Positions 24,231 to 36,623 of a stretch of 64,000 nucleotides of DNA are shown here, in pieces. Made by a program: the position numbers and the translations under genes. Location of the stretch: positions 218,886-282,885 of the forward strand of contig NW_001799643.1 in the NCBI RefSeq assembly GCF_000165425.1, in the 5' to 3' direction. The notes under the pieces are model-generated. The model was given only the letters and a program-made list of their open reading frames with translations. It was not told where the DNA came from and did no database searches. The stretch comes from Paramecium tetraurelia. Lineage: Eukaryota > Ciliophora > Oligohymenophorea > Peniculida > Parameciidae. Numbering within the stretch: the first letter of the stretch is position 1; each line of letters begins with the position of its first letter.

Positions 24231-24670
24231 TAATTTAACGGATAATATATATATTATTAATTAATATATATTGAAAATTATCATTAGACAATACAAGCAC
24301 CATTACAGTGAATATTATTATACACTGGAGATCTGTTGTCAGGTACGACTGGTGAAATGTTTATGTATCTTAATTTTGGATCTCACTTCCTTGTTGAATA
24401 TAATACATTCAGTACTATTTATAGTATTTTGTTTATTATATTAAAACTGTTTATTATTAGTTTAATTGAATTTGGTTTGAGTTGATTTGGATATATTTAA
24501 ATTATAAAGGTAAAATGGATTTTTGTATTTGATTAGATTCGATTAGATTGGATTTGATATTTTGAAAGAGTATTAAAATATAAAGAATTGGAATGATTAT
24601 TATATTAGTAAATTTAATAATGTTTGTTTTTTCGAAACTGAATTATTTATTTAAATGTTTAATCTTTAGA
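24231..24670. other. intergenic, short GATT-rich tract
   Basis: AT-rich spacer between divergent genes. Near 24528-24560 a GATTAGATT/GATTGGATT unit recurs imperfectly a few times. No open frame or RNA gene is visible. Promoters of both flanking genes presumably lie here. Confidence 0.5.
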
Positions 24671-27600
24671 ATGGCTTTGATTTAGAATAAGATGTGGAAT
24701 TGAAAGGCAGTGTAAAATGAAGACTTTGAACAATAATATTTGAGCCAATGTCTGAGGGATTCAAGGAAGGAATATCAGTTATTACCTCACCTTGTTAGTA
24801 CAACATTGAGTGCCAAAGGTTTAGAAGCCAAATATTTGCATAGTCCGAATTCTATTCACTCGAATTCAGACGAGAACATTCTGGCTTCGAATGTTCAAAC
24901 CCCTAAATTAGCTGTTTTATAAAGGAGAGATTCAAGCAAAAGAAAAAGTTAGACGAATGCATAAACAAGTTTTATGTCTTTTTTTTACATTGGGAGGTTT
25001 GTAGAGAAGTTGTCACTCAATCGCAAACGATTGGGCTCTTTGAATGAGGCTCATTTTAATCTAATTGGGGACAAGGCATCAGATGCGTATGAAAAATCCT
25101 TTATTCTCTTAGGCAAAATTTATTTACTTATTCGAAGCGAGTAAGTTAATCTGGAATTAATCTGAAGAGAATGAAAACTCTATTCGAAAGAGATGCAGAG
25201 GTAAGGGACAGCACTACTCTAGAGTAAGTGAAGGAGGATTTGAAAAGACTTAGAAAACCAATAGTTCATTGCATCAATACAATAATCCATAAAATCCCCA
25301 TAATTTAACCGGAATCCTTATTCAAAATGTACTGGGACTTCTTTACATCCATTTTTAGGATCATCCTTCTCATCTTGGTTCCTCTTGAGATCGCCTTCAA
25401 ACCTGAAATTCTCTTTAATAATCTCATTTCAATCACCTATGTCATTCTAATGATACTGCAATTGGACTTTCTCATAAGAATCAACACTCTCACTTACAGA
25501 AATGGGATAGCAATCAAAGATAAATGGGAGTTGGTTATACATCAATTAAAAAAGGAGTTTCTTGCTGACTTTTCGACTTCTTTAATCTTGATAATATTTA
25601 TGATCATTCCCGACATGAAAACCAAAGCCAACCTGTTTTTGCTTTTAATCTTAGCCTAACATAAATACGTGTATGAGACATTTGCCAATAGCGATCAAAT
25701 TTCGTATTTAACAAGACCACAAAGAGGTATTTTTGGATTGCTGAAATTCATCTTAACCCTTCTGTACATTCTGCATTTGTTCAGTTGCATCTGGTTCTAC
25801 TTCAGTAGTATCAGCATTGAAGATTCGTGGATTAGATTTAATGATCTGGAGGATAAGAATTGGGAAGAACAGTATCTGGAAGCACTTTACTTTGCAGTTG
25901 TGACGATGTTAACAATCGGTTACGGTGACATGGTACCAAAGAATGCAATTGAGAAGATAGTCACTATGGTGTTTGTGTTAGGAGCATGTAATCATTTAAA
26001 TATCTGTTTAGGCTTGTGGGTGTCTTACAGTGTAAATTTCATAGGCAGCATTATTGACGATATTACATAGAATCAAGTTGAAAGGAATCGAAGGATGAGA
26101 GTCATAAATAAATACATGAATTAGAGAAAGATACCCTATAGTCTATAACATCAGTATAAATATGGATAAATTCTAATTTAGGGTTAAAGAATACTTAACC
26201 TTTAGATGGAAAGAAGACGATGAAGTTGATCTTGAAATTGAATAGACCTTATTAGAGCAATTGTCAGATGAATTGAAAGAAGAACTAGATAAGTAGGCTC
26301 ATAAGGTGTACATTGAGAAGTCGGAATTTCTATAGAAATATTTTAGTGAGGAGTTGAGAAATGCTCTCTTCAAATCCATCAAGCGAAAGATTATTCCTCC
26401 TTAGAATACATTTTCAACGGAGTTTGGGAATTAATAACATCTGTGTTTTGTTGAATAAGGTTTCATCGTCTATCAACATCCAGAGAGAAAACAAAGATCT
26501 AAGATGAATGCCGTCATCAATCAAGGTCAATTTTTTTGTGTGAATAATTTCATAACCAATAATCCATAAGTTGATCTCTTTAAAGCCATAGGATATGCAA
26601 GTTTATTGGTACTATCCAAATCAGATTTCATTGAAACATTAAAGGACTTCCCTGAAGACTTTTAGAAATATTGTTAATTGAAAGATAACATAACCTTAAG
26701 TTATGCTCCACCAACATTGGAAAATGGAGTATTTTGTCCAGCTTGCTAGAATTTTAAACATCCACTGAATAGATGTCCTTAGGTTCAATATGTCCCGAAT
26801 AGAGAAGCAGTAATAAAGAAATATTGTATGACTGAGAATTAAAGGTAAAATAAAAAGTATCCTCGATAAAATAAGATAATTTCAGATTGGGTCACTTGGG
26901 CCGATAAAGATTTAGCAAGTCAGTATGCATCTGTGTTTCAAAATGAAAATTAATAGGCAATTGCTATGTAATCTAAAATCCAATTGAATTTTGAATATGG
27001 ATCTGATACAAATTCATCAGTTGATGATGCTGCTTCCCCTGGAATTAAGATTCCACAAAATTCCCCTATTTTTTAAGCACAACACATTAAACAAACAAGA
27101 AAAAGTAGAATCGTTTAGGATCCTCAATTTTAGAGTAAGGCAGACTCTCGTTAAAACTTAAACTTAGCTCTCTAGAATAGGAAACAATCTATTTTAACTG
27201 CAGGTATCTCTTTGGGTTTTGGGAGGAACAACACACCTAAAAATAAAATAGAGATTCCCTTGGTTGACGAGATTAAAGAGAGTGACAGTTCCGAGAGTAG
27301 TAGTGGAAGTGAGGAATCAACAGAGAAGTAGGAGGAGATTGATTATCAGAAATTGGTAGAGAAGAGAGCTTAGGCTACTCAAGATTTCAATGATAATATG
27401 ACCGATAACATAACTAATTTATACCATCAATTGCAAACACTTCTAGAATTGAATGAGAATGATGTTATAGCTAAAAAAGCCTTGCAACAATTTGAACCAC
27501 TTTATTGGTAGTTCAACTAATAAAAATTTGATGATTTTGAAACAAAGTCTTAATTTGATTATTACTTCAACAAGCAAAATGCTGAGGATGTCATTTTATT

Positions 27601-27892
27601 AATGAAGGAGGATATTTTCGGATGGCAAACAAACATTTTGGATAGGATGAGGAAATTCATGCTCTATCCATTTTAATATGTATTAAATTTCTTGAAATTG
27701 AGGAGGAATGCTAAACTAAAATTCGTTCCACCTTTAAAAATGGTTGCAAAAATAAAGAGCACTTTAGACAATTTAAAGAAGGCCTTGAAACGCAAGGCTG
27801 AATCAACTGTAGTTAGATCGAGTCTGAAATTTAATTCTGTGGCTCCAGATGCCAATAAAACTTAAGGGAAATAGAGGAAATGGGTAGTTTGA
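24671..27892 (+). CDS. voltage-gated K+ channel, EAG/CNG family
   Basis: A potassium-selective plasma-membrane channel with a regulatory cyclic-nucleotide-binding-like domain. Introns at 25145-25167 and 26154-26181; stop at TGA 27890-27892. Membrane helices span about 25320-26040. The pore filter TIGYGD lies at about 25912-25929, preceded by FAVVTMLTIG as in EAG/CNG channels. A C-linker and degenerate cNMP-binding fold follow (about 26300-26700) and lack the canonical arginine motif. Then comes CPAC...HPLNRCP, a small Cys/His motif, and a long Ser/Gln-rich tail. The 5' end is uncertain. ATG 24671 is in frame but meets TGA at 24701-24703, while the first in-frame ATG after it is 24974. Good coding sequence exists from about 24710, so an unseen 5' splice is likely. 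Confidence 0.88.
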
Positions 27893-28117
27893 TTTAATAA
27901 TTTATTTAACATTTGATGTTATAATAGTATCAATATATTTGGAATTTCTATTACAATAACGTCTGATTCTGAGCGAAAACAGTAAATGGTAACTGGAATA
28001 TAAAAAAAAGGATATAATTGGTTGAAATATGATTCAGAAATTAACTGAGATTATTAAAGTCATACAAATATCTAGTTCATAAATAGATATTAGCATTTAC
28101 TTTTTTATATTAAATTT

Positions 28118-30589
28118 ATGGATCAAAACCACTGGATATAAAAGTCTTCGGTTTAAGAATTCGGAATTGACAAAAGTGTTTAGTAACAACAACTCTAGGG
28201 ATAACCACCAGCTTCTTTGATTCGAAGAGTGTCCAAACGTAATATTGGAATCAGACCCACTCAGGAGAGTGGAGTAGCTCAGATATTTGAAACCTTTCAT
28301 CCAGAACAAAAAACCTAAAGTCTTGACGATATCAAATTCATCATTAAATGCTTTTAAAGCCATTTTGTATTTAGCTCAATGACTGACACATAATTGTAAT
28401 ATATTATGTTAACCCTAGAACACAATTGGCACACAGTATGTTCTATTGCAAATTGCAAGTAGGAGAAAGCATCATCAAATAAGGTGATGGAGCAAGCTCA
28501 TTCTTCATTCTCGAAAAGGGAAAAATAAATGTCTTGGTGGATAATGTACCACGTAAAGAATTAACATCCGGATTTGGGTTTGGTGAGTTGGCATTGTTAT
28601 ATAATGCTCCTCGTTCTGCTACATGTATGGCTGTGGAAGAATGCTTTCTATGGGGAATCGACAGACATACCTTTAGGAAGAGTGTAGAGACAATTATGAG
28701 AAGTGAGTAAGAGAAAAATCGAAAATATTTAGAGAGTGTTAAATTTTTTAGTAATTATATCAAATACATAAATAGATTAATTAACAAGAGAGTAGAAGGA
28801 TGCTGTAGCAGGTGTACTTATATCCCAAAAATTTAATTAAGGAGAAGTCATAGTAAATGAAGGTGATTAGGCAAGTTCTTTTTACATCATCGTGGAAGGC
28901 TAATGCGGTGTTTTTAATAAGGATGGCTAATAAATTGCAGTCTTGAATCCTAGTGATTCTTTTGGGGAGTCAGCACTCAAGCATGAGAATTAGGTGAGAA
29001 TGATGACCATTAAAGCAGTCCAAAAAGACACAAAAGTGTTGGCTTTAGGAAAAGATATGATCTAATAGATCTTAGGTGATTAAGTACAATCTATCATATA
29101 CAAAAATATATGCAAATGGGCTTTGAATTCATCTAAGTTATTCAGCAAGACTCAATCTACATATCAAGATAAGTTGCTAGAGGGAGTGTAAATTAAGAAA
29201 TTCGCTGCTAATTCTAAAGTAATTACGAAGGGAGACAAAGTTGGACAACTTGTCATCCTTCTTGATGTTGATGCAGTAGATGAGAACAAAGCCAAGGCTC
29301 TCAAGGGATCAATCCTAGTCGAAGACACATTACAGGATAAACTCTAATGCACTTCTCATGTGAAAACATACACAGTTGAAGTGGAAGGACATGTTGCCAT
29401 TATAGATTATGAATCATTCAGAAATGCTCAAGGCAGTGTTGAGAAGATTCAGTAAGGCAAAGCTTAGTAATCTGAAAAAGCAAATGCATTTGAAGAATAG
29501 ATCAAAAGTCAACCATTCAAGAATTTGATATATCTAAATAAATTAGGTTCTGGTTAATTTGGTTCTGTTTATTTATGCAAATTTAAAGACTTGGAGACTT
29601 TGTTTGCTCTCAAATATGTTACAAGAGCACATGTATAATAATTTGGAATCCAAAAACACATTTAATAAGAGAAGGCTGTTCTAGAATTGATGGATCACCC
29701 ATTCATTCTTAAGTTTTACAGGTCTTATAAAGACAACGAAAATATTTATTTCTTGACTGAGTATATTCCAGGAATGGAATTGTTCGATGCCATCAGAGTT
29801 ATTGGTAATGTTACTAAAATTATTATTTATTAGGATTATTGAGCAAATATGATGCACAATTCTACGCTGCACAAATGTTGTTGCAAATGGAATACTTGCA
29901 TACATAACACAGCATTGTTTATAGAGACATTAAACCAGAAAACATTATGGTTGATGATAAGGGATTCCTGAAGTTAATTGACATGGGTACAGCTAAGTCA
30001 TTTAAGAATCAATGTAAACAATAATGCTCACAACTATTTTAGAATCTACAAAGACTTTCACAATCATAGGAACACCTCATTATATGGCACCAGAAGTCAT
30101 CTCAGGAAAAGGTTATGGTTACTTTGCAGATTTATGGAGTGTGGGAGTCTGCCTTTATGAATTTATATGTGGTGGTTTGCCTTTTGGAGAAGAAGCAGAA
30201 GATCCATTTGAAATCTACAAGGAAATCATTAAAAAGCCAATCAGCTATCCTCATTTTATGTCTGATAAATCTGCAAAAACCTTCATAGAGTAATTGATGA
30301 ATAAGATCCCTGAAGTTAGGTTGGGAGGTTCTTACAATACTTTGAAATCTCATGCTTGGTTCAAAGATTTTGATTGGGTAAATATTACTCCTATTTATAG
30401 GAAAAATTATTGGTCAAATAACTAAAGGCTCCCTTATTGCCCGGAAAGGATAAAATTATGACTCCAGCATAGATTCAAAGTGTCTTATAACGTGGAATCT
30501 CAGTTCATGACTAAATTTAAAAAGATACACAGGGATAAAAGAAAGTATTGGCAAGTGCTAAAGATGCAGAATGGGATAGTGCATTTTGA
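28118..30589 (+). CDS. cGMP-dependent protein kinase (PKG), 780 aa
   Basis: An AGC-family Ser/Thr kinase activated by cyclic nucleotide. ATG 28118 to TGA 30587-30589; introns 28396-28418, 28751-28775, 29805-29833, 30014-30042 and 30378-30400 leave 781 codons. The first cNMP-binding domain carries an intact phosphate cassette, [15 protein letters not shown], near residue 148. A second copy ([16 protein letters not shown]) and a possible third are degenerate. The kinase domain follows: glycine loop GSGQFGSVYL near residue 460, ALKYV, the catalytic loop YRDIKPEN near 575, [11 protein letters not shown], and an AGC C-tail ending in EWDSAF. The magnesium motif reads DMG instead of DFG. In Paramecium, cGMP signalling controls swimming; that role is by family analogy. 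Confidence 0.93.
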
Positions 30590-31366
30590 TTAGACTTGAT
30601 AATATAATAACAGTTAAAATTTCTGTTGTAATCTTATTATTTAATATTATCCTTTTGTTTACAATAATCTGTTTAATATTCGTAAATATTTTAGCATAGT
30701 ATAAGATTAATTTTTGGAGGAAAATCAATTAGATTCTATAATATTCATTCAATTTTATAATTATGGAAAAATTTAGATAATGAAATTCATTTTGAAAGGA
30801 AATTTAATAATAGGGAGAAAAACTTGAAATCATAAGTACATAATAGGTGAGATTATTCAACTATTTAATTACAATTGAATTAAAAAATCTCAATAAATGT
30901 TATGTCAAAAATAAGAATCTTATTATGATGATAAGCCTATGATTATACTTAGTTGATGAATTCAGATTAAAACTTAGAATTTCTAATTACTCTCTGTTTG
31001 AACCTATTTTAATGTTAAATTATCATTGAGATATTTAAGATTGATTAATAAAAAGAATATGAAAATTTTAAATAAATATAAAAATTGAAATATAGAATCT
31101 ATGTCATAATAAGGAGCTATTTTTAGTTGTTATTCTTAATAATAAAGATTTAAAAACTGTAAATAACTTGTTTATAACTGTTTTGTCCTTATGAAAATAT
31201 TTATAACTATTTCTTTGTAAAATGTTGTTGTTCTTAATGTGTCATTTAATCTAAGAATAAAAGTGATAATTATGATTCAACCTAAATCATTTATGATGTT
31301 TATCATCTTAAAGGAGTAAATATTAATAACATTACCCATTTATTTTTTTGTATTAATTATATATAA
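30590..31366. other. AT-rich intergenic region, nothing recognised
   Basis: About 780 nt without a coding-quality frame on either strand, no obvious repeats and no RNA gene. It is one of the longer spacers of the window. Confidence 0.6.
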
Positions 31367-32415
31367 ATGAGTAACACTAAGTTAACATAACTAATATTAC
31401 TACGCAATCATTCTTAAGCAGATAATTACTACTATTCTAAATCTTTGAATGACTTCATGGAAAATGCAAGATCAACTTAAGTTATCAACTTTCATTACAT
31501 CTTAAACTTAAATCAAGAAGCAGAATAATTGAGAAGAACTTATCCTATAAGTAATACTTAAATATATAGTAGATGAAATTGTAAACAAAATCACTTCCTT
31601 GGTTCACTATTACAAATTTCACAATGACATTCCAAGGTGTTTTCTTCCAAAGATCGCTGAAATTATGAGCAAGTACAGTATAGGAATCATTATTTAGTTA
31701 TCATGACAAGAGAAGGCAAGTAGAATATGTTAAGATTAAGCGAATGATAGATTATCAAAATAAAATACATCCTGATCAACCTCAAAAAAAAATTGTTGGT
31801 GATATATCTGATTTGAGTATTACTTAAAGATCAGGTAAAAAATATAGCAATATTTTGAATAATATAACCGAAACTTCAAACACCATCGATAAAATTAAAA
31901 CTAAACTTAACTCAATTAAATTAAATGTTGAAGATCTACAATTAATGCAATCAAATAGAGAACAAGAACAACTAGACAGTTTTTTAAAACACATCTCCAA
32001 AAGGAAGCAAAAACAATCCTAGGTTCCCAATTCTCTAATCCTTAAATTTCCAATTGGATTATCATCACGAACCATTAAATAGGTCTTATCAAGAAAGATG
32101 ATTACTTAATAATAAACTTAAACAACTAGCATAAACACTGCTAAAACGAGTAAACAGCTTTCACAATACTACCAACCTCCTCATATCTAATCTTCATTAA
32201 AAACCAACCCTAAATAACTTCCTACTTAAAAGGGGTTTAATCACTTTGGATCATTCACTTAACGAGTAGTCAAAGAAAATCCACTATCTAAATTGTTATC
32301 TCCTTTAAAAATTTAGTTAGTCAATGTAAACAGGTATATTCCAAACAATATTAAATAGTCCATCCAATAAATGTAAAACCACTGTATCCATTTCTAAACA
32401 ATTTAAAATTACTGA
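31367..32415 (+). CDS. unknown Ser/Gln/Lys-rich protein, 333 aa
   Basis: ATG 31367 to TGA 32413-32415 with introns 31551-31572 and 31673-31697; 334 codons. The N-terminal 100 residues look folded and helical, with VNKITSLVHYYKFHNDIPRC and FLPKIAEIMSN, then a charged helix RRQVEYVKIKRMIDYQNKI. The rest is basic, Ser/Gln/Thr-rich and likely disordered with a short coiled coil around residue 160. No family assigned. It lies between the PKG gene and the SHIPPO gene, facing the latter tail to tail. Confidence 0.7.
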
Positions 32416-32832
32416 CTCGCTGAAGCTATCATCTATACTTCATTAGCATACTAAGTCTGATTTGAAATTCTTTAGAAAAATATGAGAATCTGATATATTT
32501 ACGAATTGTTATGATTTTACAAATCATTTTACATTACCTCAATATAATTTATTTTATATTGTGTTGAATTTTAAATATATTTAATTAAGTTTTTAATTCT
32601 GAAAAAAAAGGTTGGTTTGTTTTCTATGATTAAGAGCATCATAATAATTTTCAAAGAGTTTAGGTATATTTAGACTAATCTCTTTGTGAATATCATATTT
32701 TTAACATTAGAAATGCTCATAAATCAAAATAAAATTATAAGATTTAATCTTATAATATCCTCATTTCCATTAGAAAGAATTAGACTAAATTGAATTTAAT
32801 TATGGTTTAATAATGAATATTATAAAATTGTA
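32416..32832. other. intergenic between convergent genes, nothing recognised
   Basis: AT-rich 3'-3' spacer of about 420 nt; no open frame, repeat or RNA gene seen. Confidence 0.6.
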
Positions 32833-34785
32833 TCATATTTCTTAGAATAATATATTAAAAGTAGATTTGTTCCAAGCATTTTCTTTTGGATCAAAGTACT
32901 CCCCTGGACCAAGTAATTAATCTTCTTTCTTTTTATCATAATTAAATCTATTTTCCTAATCTTAGATATAGAGATATTACTCTAATATTAAAAGGAGGGT
33001 GAGGATTCTTTTTTTTCTAAAACAAGGATGAACTATTGTGCATTCTAATTTATTCATCTTCTTGTTCATCATCTTGCTAATCCATAGCCTTCTTTTCTTT
33101 ATGCTAGAATCGAGGTAATGATGATCCAAACGCTGGTTTAAAGATGGCCAAATCTGGATCCTCTTCCTTCTCAATTTTTGTTGTTTATTCAATAGTGTAA
33201 TTTTTGACATCATATGCCCCTGGAGCTGGATAATTATCTTTAGGAACCGAGGCTGCATCTGCTCTTTTAGTTTTGGAAGTAAAGACAGATGCAATTCCTT
33301 TAACCTTCTTTCCATTTTAATCATAACTTCCTGGACCTGGCATTTCGTTTTCTTATTATTTAAATCTTTATTAGTTCGATCCAAAATTACCAACTGGAGC
33401 TCTTTCTATTTTCTTAATCAATTTATCTTCCAACTAACTATATTATGATCAAAAGTACAGTAATTTTTGGATTATAAGTTTATGGTCCTGGACGTTTCTC
33501 TTAACCCTTAGCTTCGAAACGTAAATTAGTTGATTGAAATGGTGGTTACTTTTATGATACGCCCTCCTTTATTATATCTGTTTCCAACTCATAATCTCCA
33601 GGACCAACATAACATGGCATTTTTTTTTCTTAAAATCTCCTGCTTTTAGAACCGAAACAGTTTTTTCCCATTTTCGTTGTAGATTAAGTATTGGTAGAAA
33701 TGGCTGATTGATTTGAGACATTACCCAAGTATTGGCCTGGACCTGGGGTTGTATCCTTTGGTTTATAAATAATAATGAATACATCACAAAATACATATTC
33801 GTCATCTTCAAAGTAATTGGTCGGATTCTTTGAAAGGCGATCCTTTTGTTTATCAAAGAATATTTTCATGAATTACTTTTACTTTTCTTCTTTAGTCGAA
33901 TCAAACATCCTTTGAGATTTAGATTGAAAATTTCCAGATGGGTTTAATTTGTGTAATGGAACGACAATTGCATTTGGATCATAGGTTCCAGGTCCAACCA
34001 TTAGTTCCTTTTCTTTTGAGATTGTGGGTGCTAATCTTGGGGCCTTAGATTTATGCCAAAAACTTCCTTTATATTTGTTATATTCAAATGCATCCTTAAC
34101 ATCATATTGACCTGGACCAACTGAGTCTTATTTAAGACCAGAAAATGTTTGAAATGGAATCTTGTTTACCTCTAAATCATGGACTAAACTCTCTTAGATT
34201 TATTTATATTACTTCCTTTTTCTGTGTATCCATACACCTAATTTGAAGAAGGGATAGAAGGAATTGATTGATATTTATTCAATTTCATTACTGTTTCGAT
34301 GTAATGTTATGATGTATACTACTACTGAATAACTCTAGTTCCACAGTTAGTTGTATCATATGCCCCAGGACTTAATTTCATTTAGAATAATTGAATACCC
34401 AGGTGAAATCATAGTTTTGGGAGGATGGAATCGCTTGGTTTGAGATGCAAACACAGATTGAGGTTGAGGTTTCTCAACCACTTTCACATCAGATTGAGAT
34501 GATTCCAGCACAATATTTTATCTATGGCAGAAATATTAAGTAATTGTACCCTTACGCCTCATTTGAGATGTTATAACTCCCAGGTCCAGGAGAATTGTCT
34601 TGTTTAATTGGTTGATTTCTTGTAACTTGTGTATCGAATGGAGCATTCCCCTACTTTATTTTTAATTAATCGTGAGAAAGGTAGCTACCAGGGCCAACCT
34701 AATTATATTGAATCCATTTTACATTTGGAGGAGCACCCGAAGGTTTAATAACCATATTTCTTTCTGCCTAAAATACAAAAGCCAT
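32833..34785 (-). CDS. sperm-tail PG-rich (SHIPPO/ODF3-like) repeat protein, 599 aa
   Basis: A ciliary or microtubule-associated protein of the ODF3/CIMAP type. ATG 34785 to TGA 32835-32833; introns 34522-34549, 34371-34398, 34193-34212 (20 nt), 33756-33782, 33434-33458 and 32956-32980 leave exactly 600 codons. About eleven STPGR-type units are spread along the protein, each with a PGPGxY core: VGPGSY, SPGPGSY, SPGPGAY, VGPGQY, VGPGTY, TPGPGQY, VGPGDY, RPGPQTY, MPGPGSY, APGAY and LGPGEY. Spacer lengths are 30-60 residues. Known relatives lie inside doublet microtubules or the sperm tail. An axonemal or cortical microtubule role is expected by family. Confidence 0.9.
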
Positions 34786-34825
34786 TATATAATAATAAAT
34801 ATACCGAAAATTTATACATCATAAA

Positions 34826-36592
34826 ATGAAAAATGGCAAGCTAATTTTGAGTGAAGTTAATCAAAAGATAGATATTATATCAAGAAGATTGAGTGATTTG
34901 AGCCTATGGAAAAACCCTTAAATTGAATCTCATATTAATGAAATAAGTAATAAGGTTCAAAATATTCTTCAAATCTTGGAATACGAAGAAACTATTGAAA
35001 AATAGTATTTATAAATGAGATAGCAAACTGTATCCTAATAAAATAAGTAAGCTAATTAAACTAGAGAATTTGAAATTTTATACTCATATAATCTAGAAAT
35101 TATAAATAAAGGCTTAAATAAAAATTAACAATTCAGTGACATTCAAGAAATTTGTCATAGTGAAATTATACACTAATAAAATGTAAAACTCCCAGTTAAA
35201 GAATAGCCTAAAATAGAAGAATCGAATTTTTAATAGAATTAGACATAAAATAATTAATAATTAGAATAACCTCACCATATCAAGGAACAGAAAAATGATT
35301 TAATAGAATAAAAAAACTCATAAATTAAGATATCTTAGTTAGAAAAAAATGGTTAAATATCATAAATCTATTAACAACCAAGCCATAATACTAATTCTCT
35401 TAATTAATCTGATGATAATAATAATGAAATAATGTATTCTTGCATTTCTTCTATTAGTAAAATTCAATAATAATAACAATAAGAGCAACCATAATAATAA
35501 TAGTAATATTAACAATAATAACAATAATACTAATAGTAATAACACTAACAATAATAATAATAAATATAATAATAATAAGACTAATAATAGTAATAACAAT
35601 AATAATAATAGTAATAAGACTAATAATAATAATACTAATACTAATCCTAATAGTAATAATAATAATAACAACAATACCAATAATAATAATAATAACTACA
35701 ATACCAATAATAATAATAATAATAACTATTCCAATAGTAATAATAATAATATAAGTGTCAATCCAAGTAATAGGAAGATCAATAAATCTAATAATAGTAA
35801 TAGTTTTAATACTAATAACAACAGTAACAATAAAAATAATAGCAATAATAATATTTTGAAGATTAATAATAATAATTTAAGAAATAGGATGGTGTCAATA
35901 ATAAACTGAAACCAAGAATATTCAAATATAATGTGAAACAAGATCTATACAATTAAATGAAACAAGATATGAGTAAATTTAAAATGAATATTGTGGACTA
36001 ACCTTCGCTGTCGGAAGATGGTAGTATCACTTTATGCCCTATCTGTTATGACTCATGTTTTGTTGAGAGCAACCAATAGGATAAATATGTAATATCATTG
36101 AGCTGTTCTCATCAATTTCATTATGTTTGTTTATAACCTTTATTGTAAACAACCTTTCTTAAATGTCCTATATGTAATTAAATAAACGGTCTACCAAAAG
36201 GGGATCAACCTGATGGGATAATGGAAGTCGTTACTATAAAAAAAAAATGTGAAGGGTATAATTGCAACACTCTTTAAATTAAATACAGTTTTAAATAAGG
36301 ATAGAGAAATGGAAGATCTTTCTCAGGAACAACAAGGTTTGCTTTTTTACCTGAAAATGAGGAAGGTAAGTTAGTGTTAGGTTTGTTGAGAAAAGCATTT
36401 GATTAAAGATTAGTATTTACGGTAGGGACTTCATTGACAACAGGAGTTGAGAATTGTATAGTGTGGAATGGAATTCATCATAAAACCAACTTAAATGGTG
36501 GTCCATAAAATTATGGGTATCCAGATCCTACTTATTTTGAGAGAGTTTTGGATGAGCTGAAGCAAAAAGGGATTACTTAATCTAAGAATTGA
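34826..36592 (+). CDS. Deltex-type RING E3 ubiquitin ligase with poly-Gln tract, 588 aa
   Basis: One intronless frame of 589 codons, ATG 34826 to TGA 36590-36592. Residues 1-210 are helical and Gln-rich. About 214-350 is a very long Gln tract with scattered Tyr, His, Asp and Lys. A C3HC4 RING starts near residue 403 ([25 protein letters not shown]). The Deltex C-terminal domain follows, with the diagnostic strings [53 protein letters not shown] and [12 protein letters not shown] plus DTC in other species ubiquitinates proteins and also attaches ubiquitin to ADP-ribose. The conserved aromatic/His region of the DTC pocket appears intact. The gene starts 40 nt from the divergent SHIPPO gene. Confidence 0.94.
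35465..35875 (+). repeat. poly-Gln tract coded mainly by TAA/TAG
   Basis: About 410 nt of (TAA/TAG/CAA)n interspersed with TAT, TAC, GAC, ATA and CAC codons inside the Deltex gene. In the correct frame it reads mostly Gln. In other frames and on the opposite strand it gives misleading poly-Asn and poly-Leu frames. It is prone to length variation by slippage. Confidence 0.9.
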
Positions 36593-36623
36593 AATGAATA
36601 ATACATTTATAATTAATAATTTA

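Noticed and set aside
35360-35941. Long minus-strand poly-leucine frames
   Set aside because: They are the antisense of the TAA/TAG-coded poly-Gln tract of the Deltex gene; the plus frame carries RING and DTC domains and is clearly the real one.
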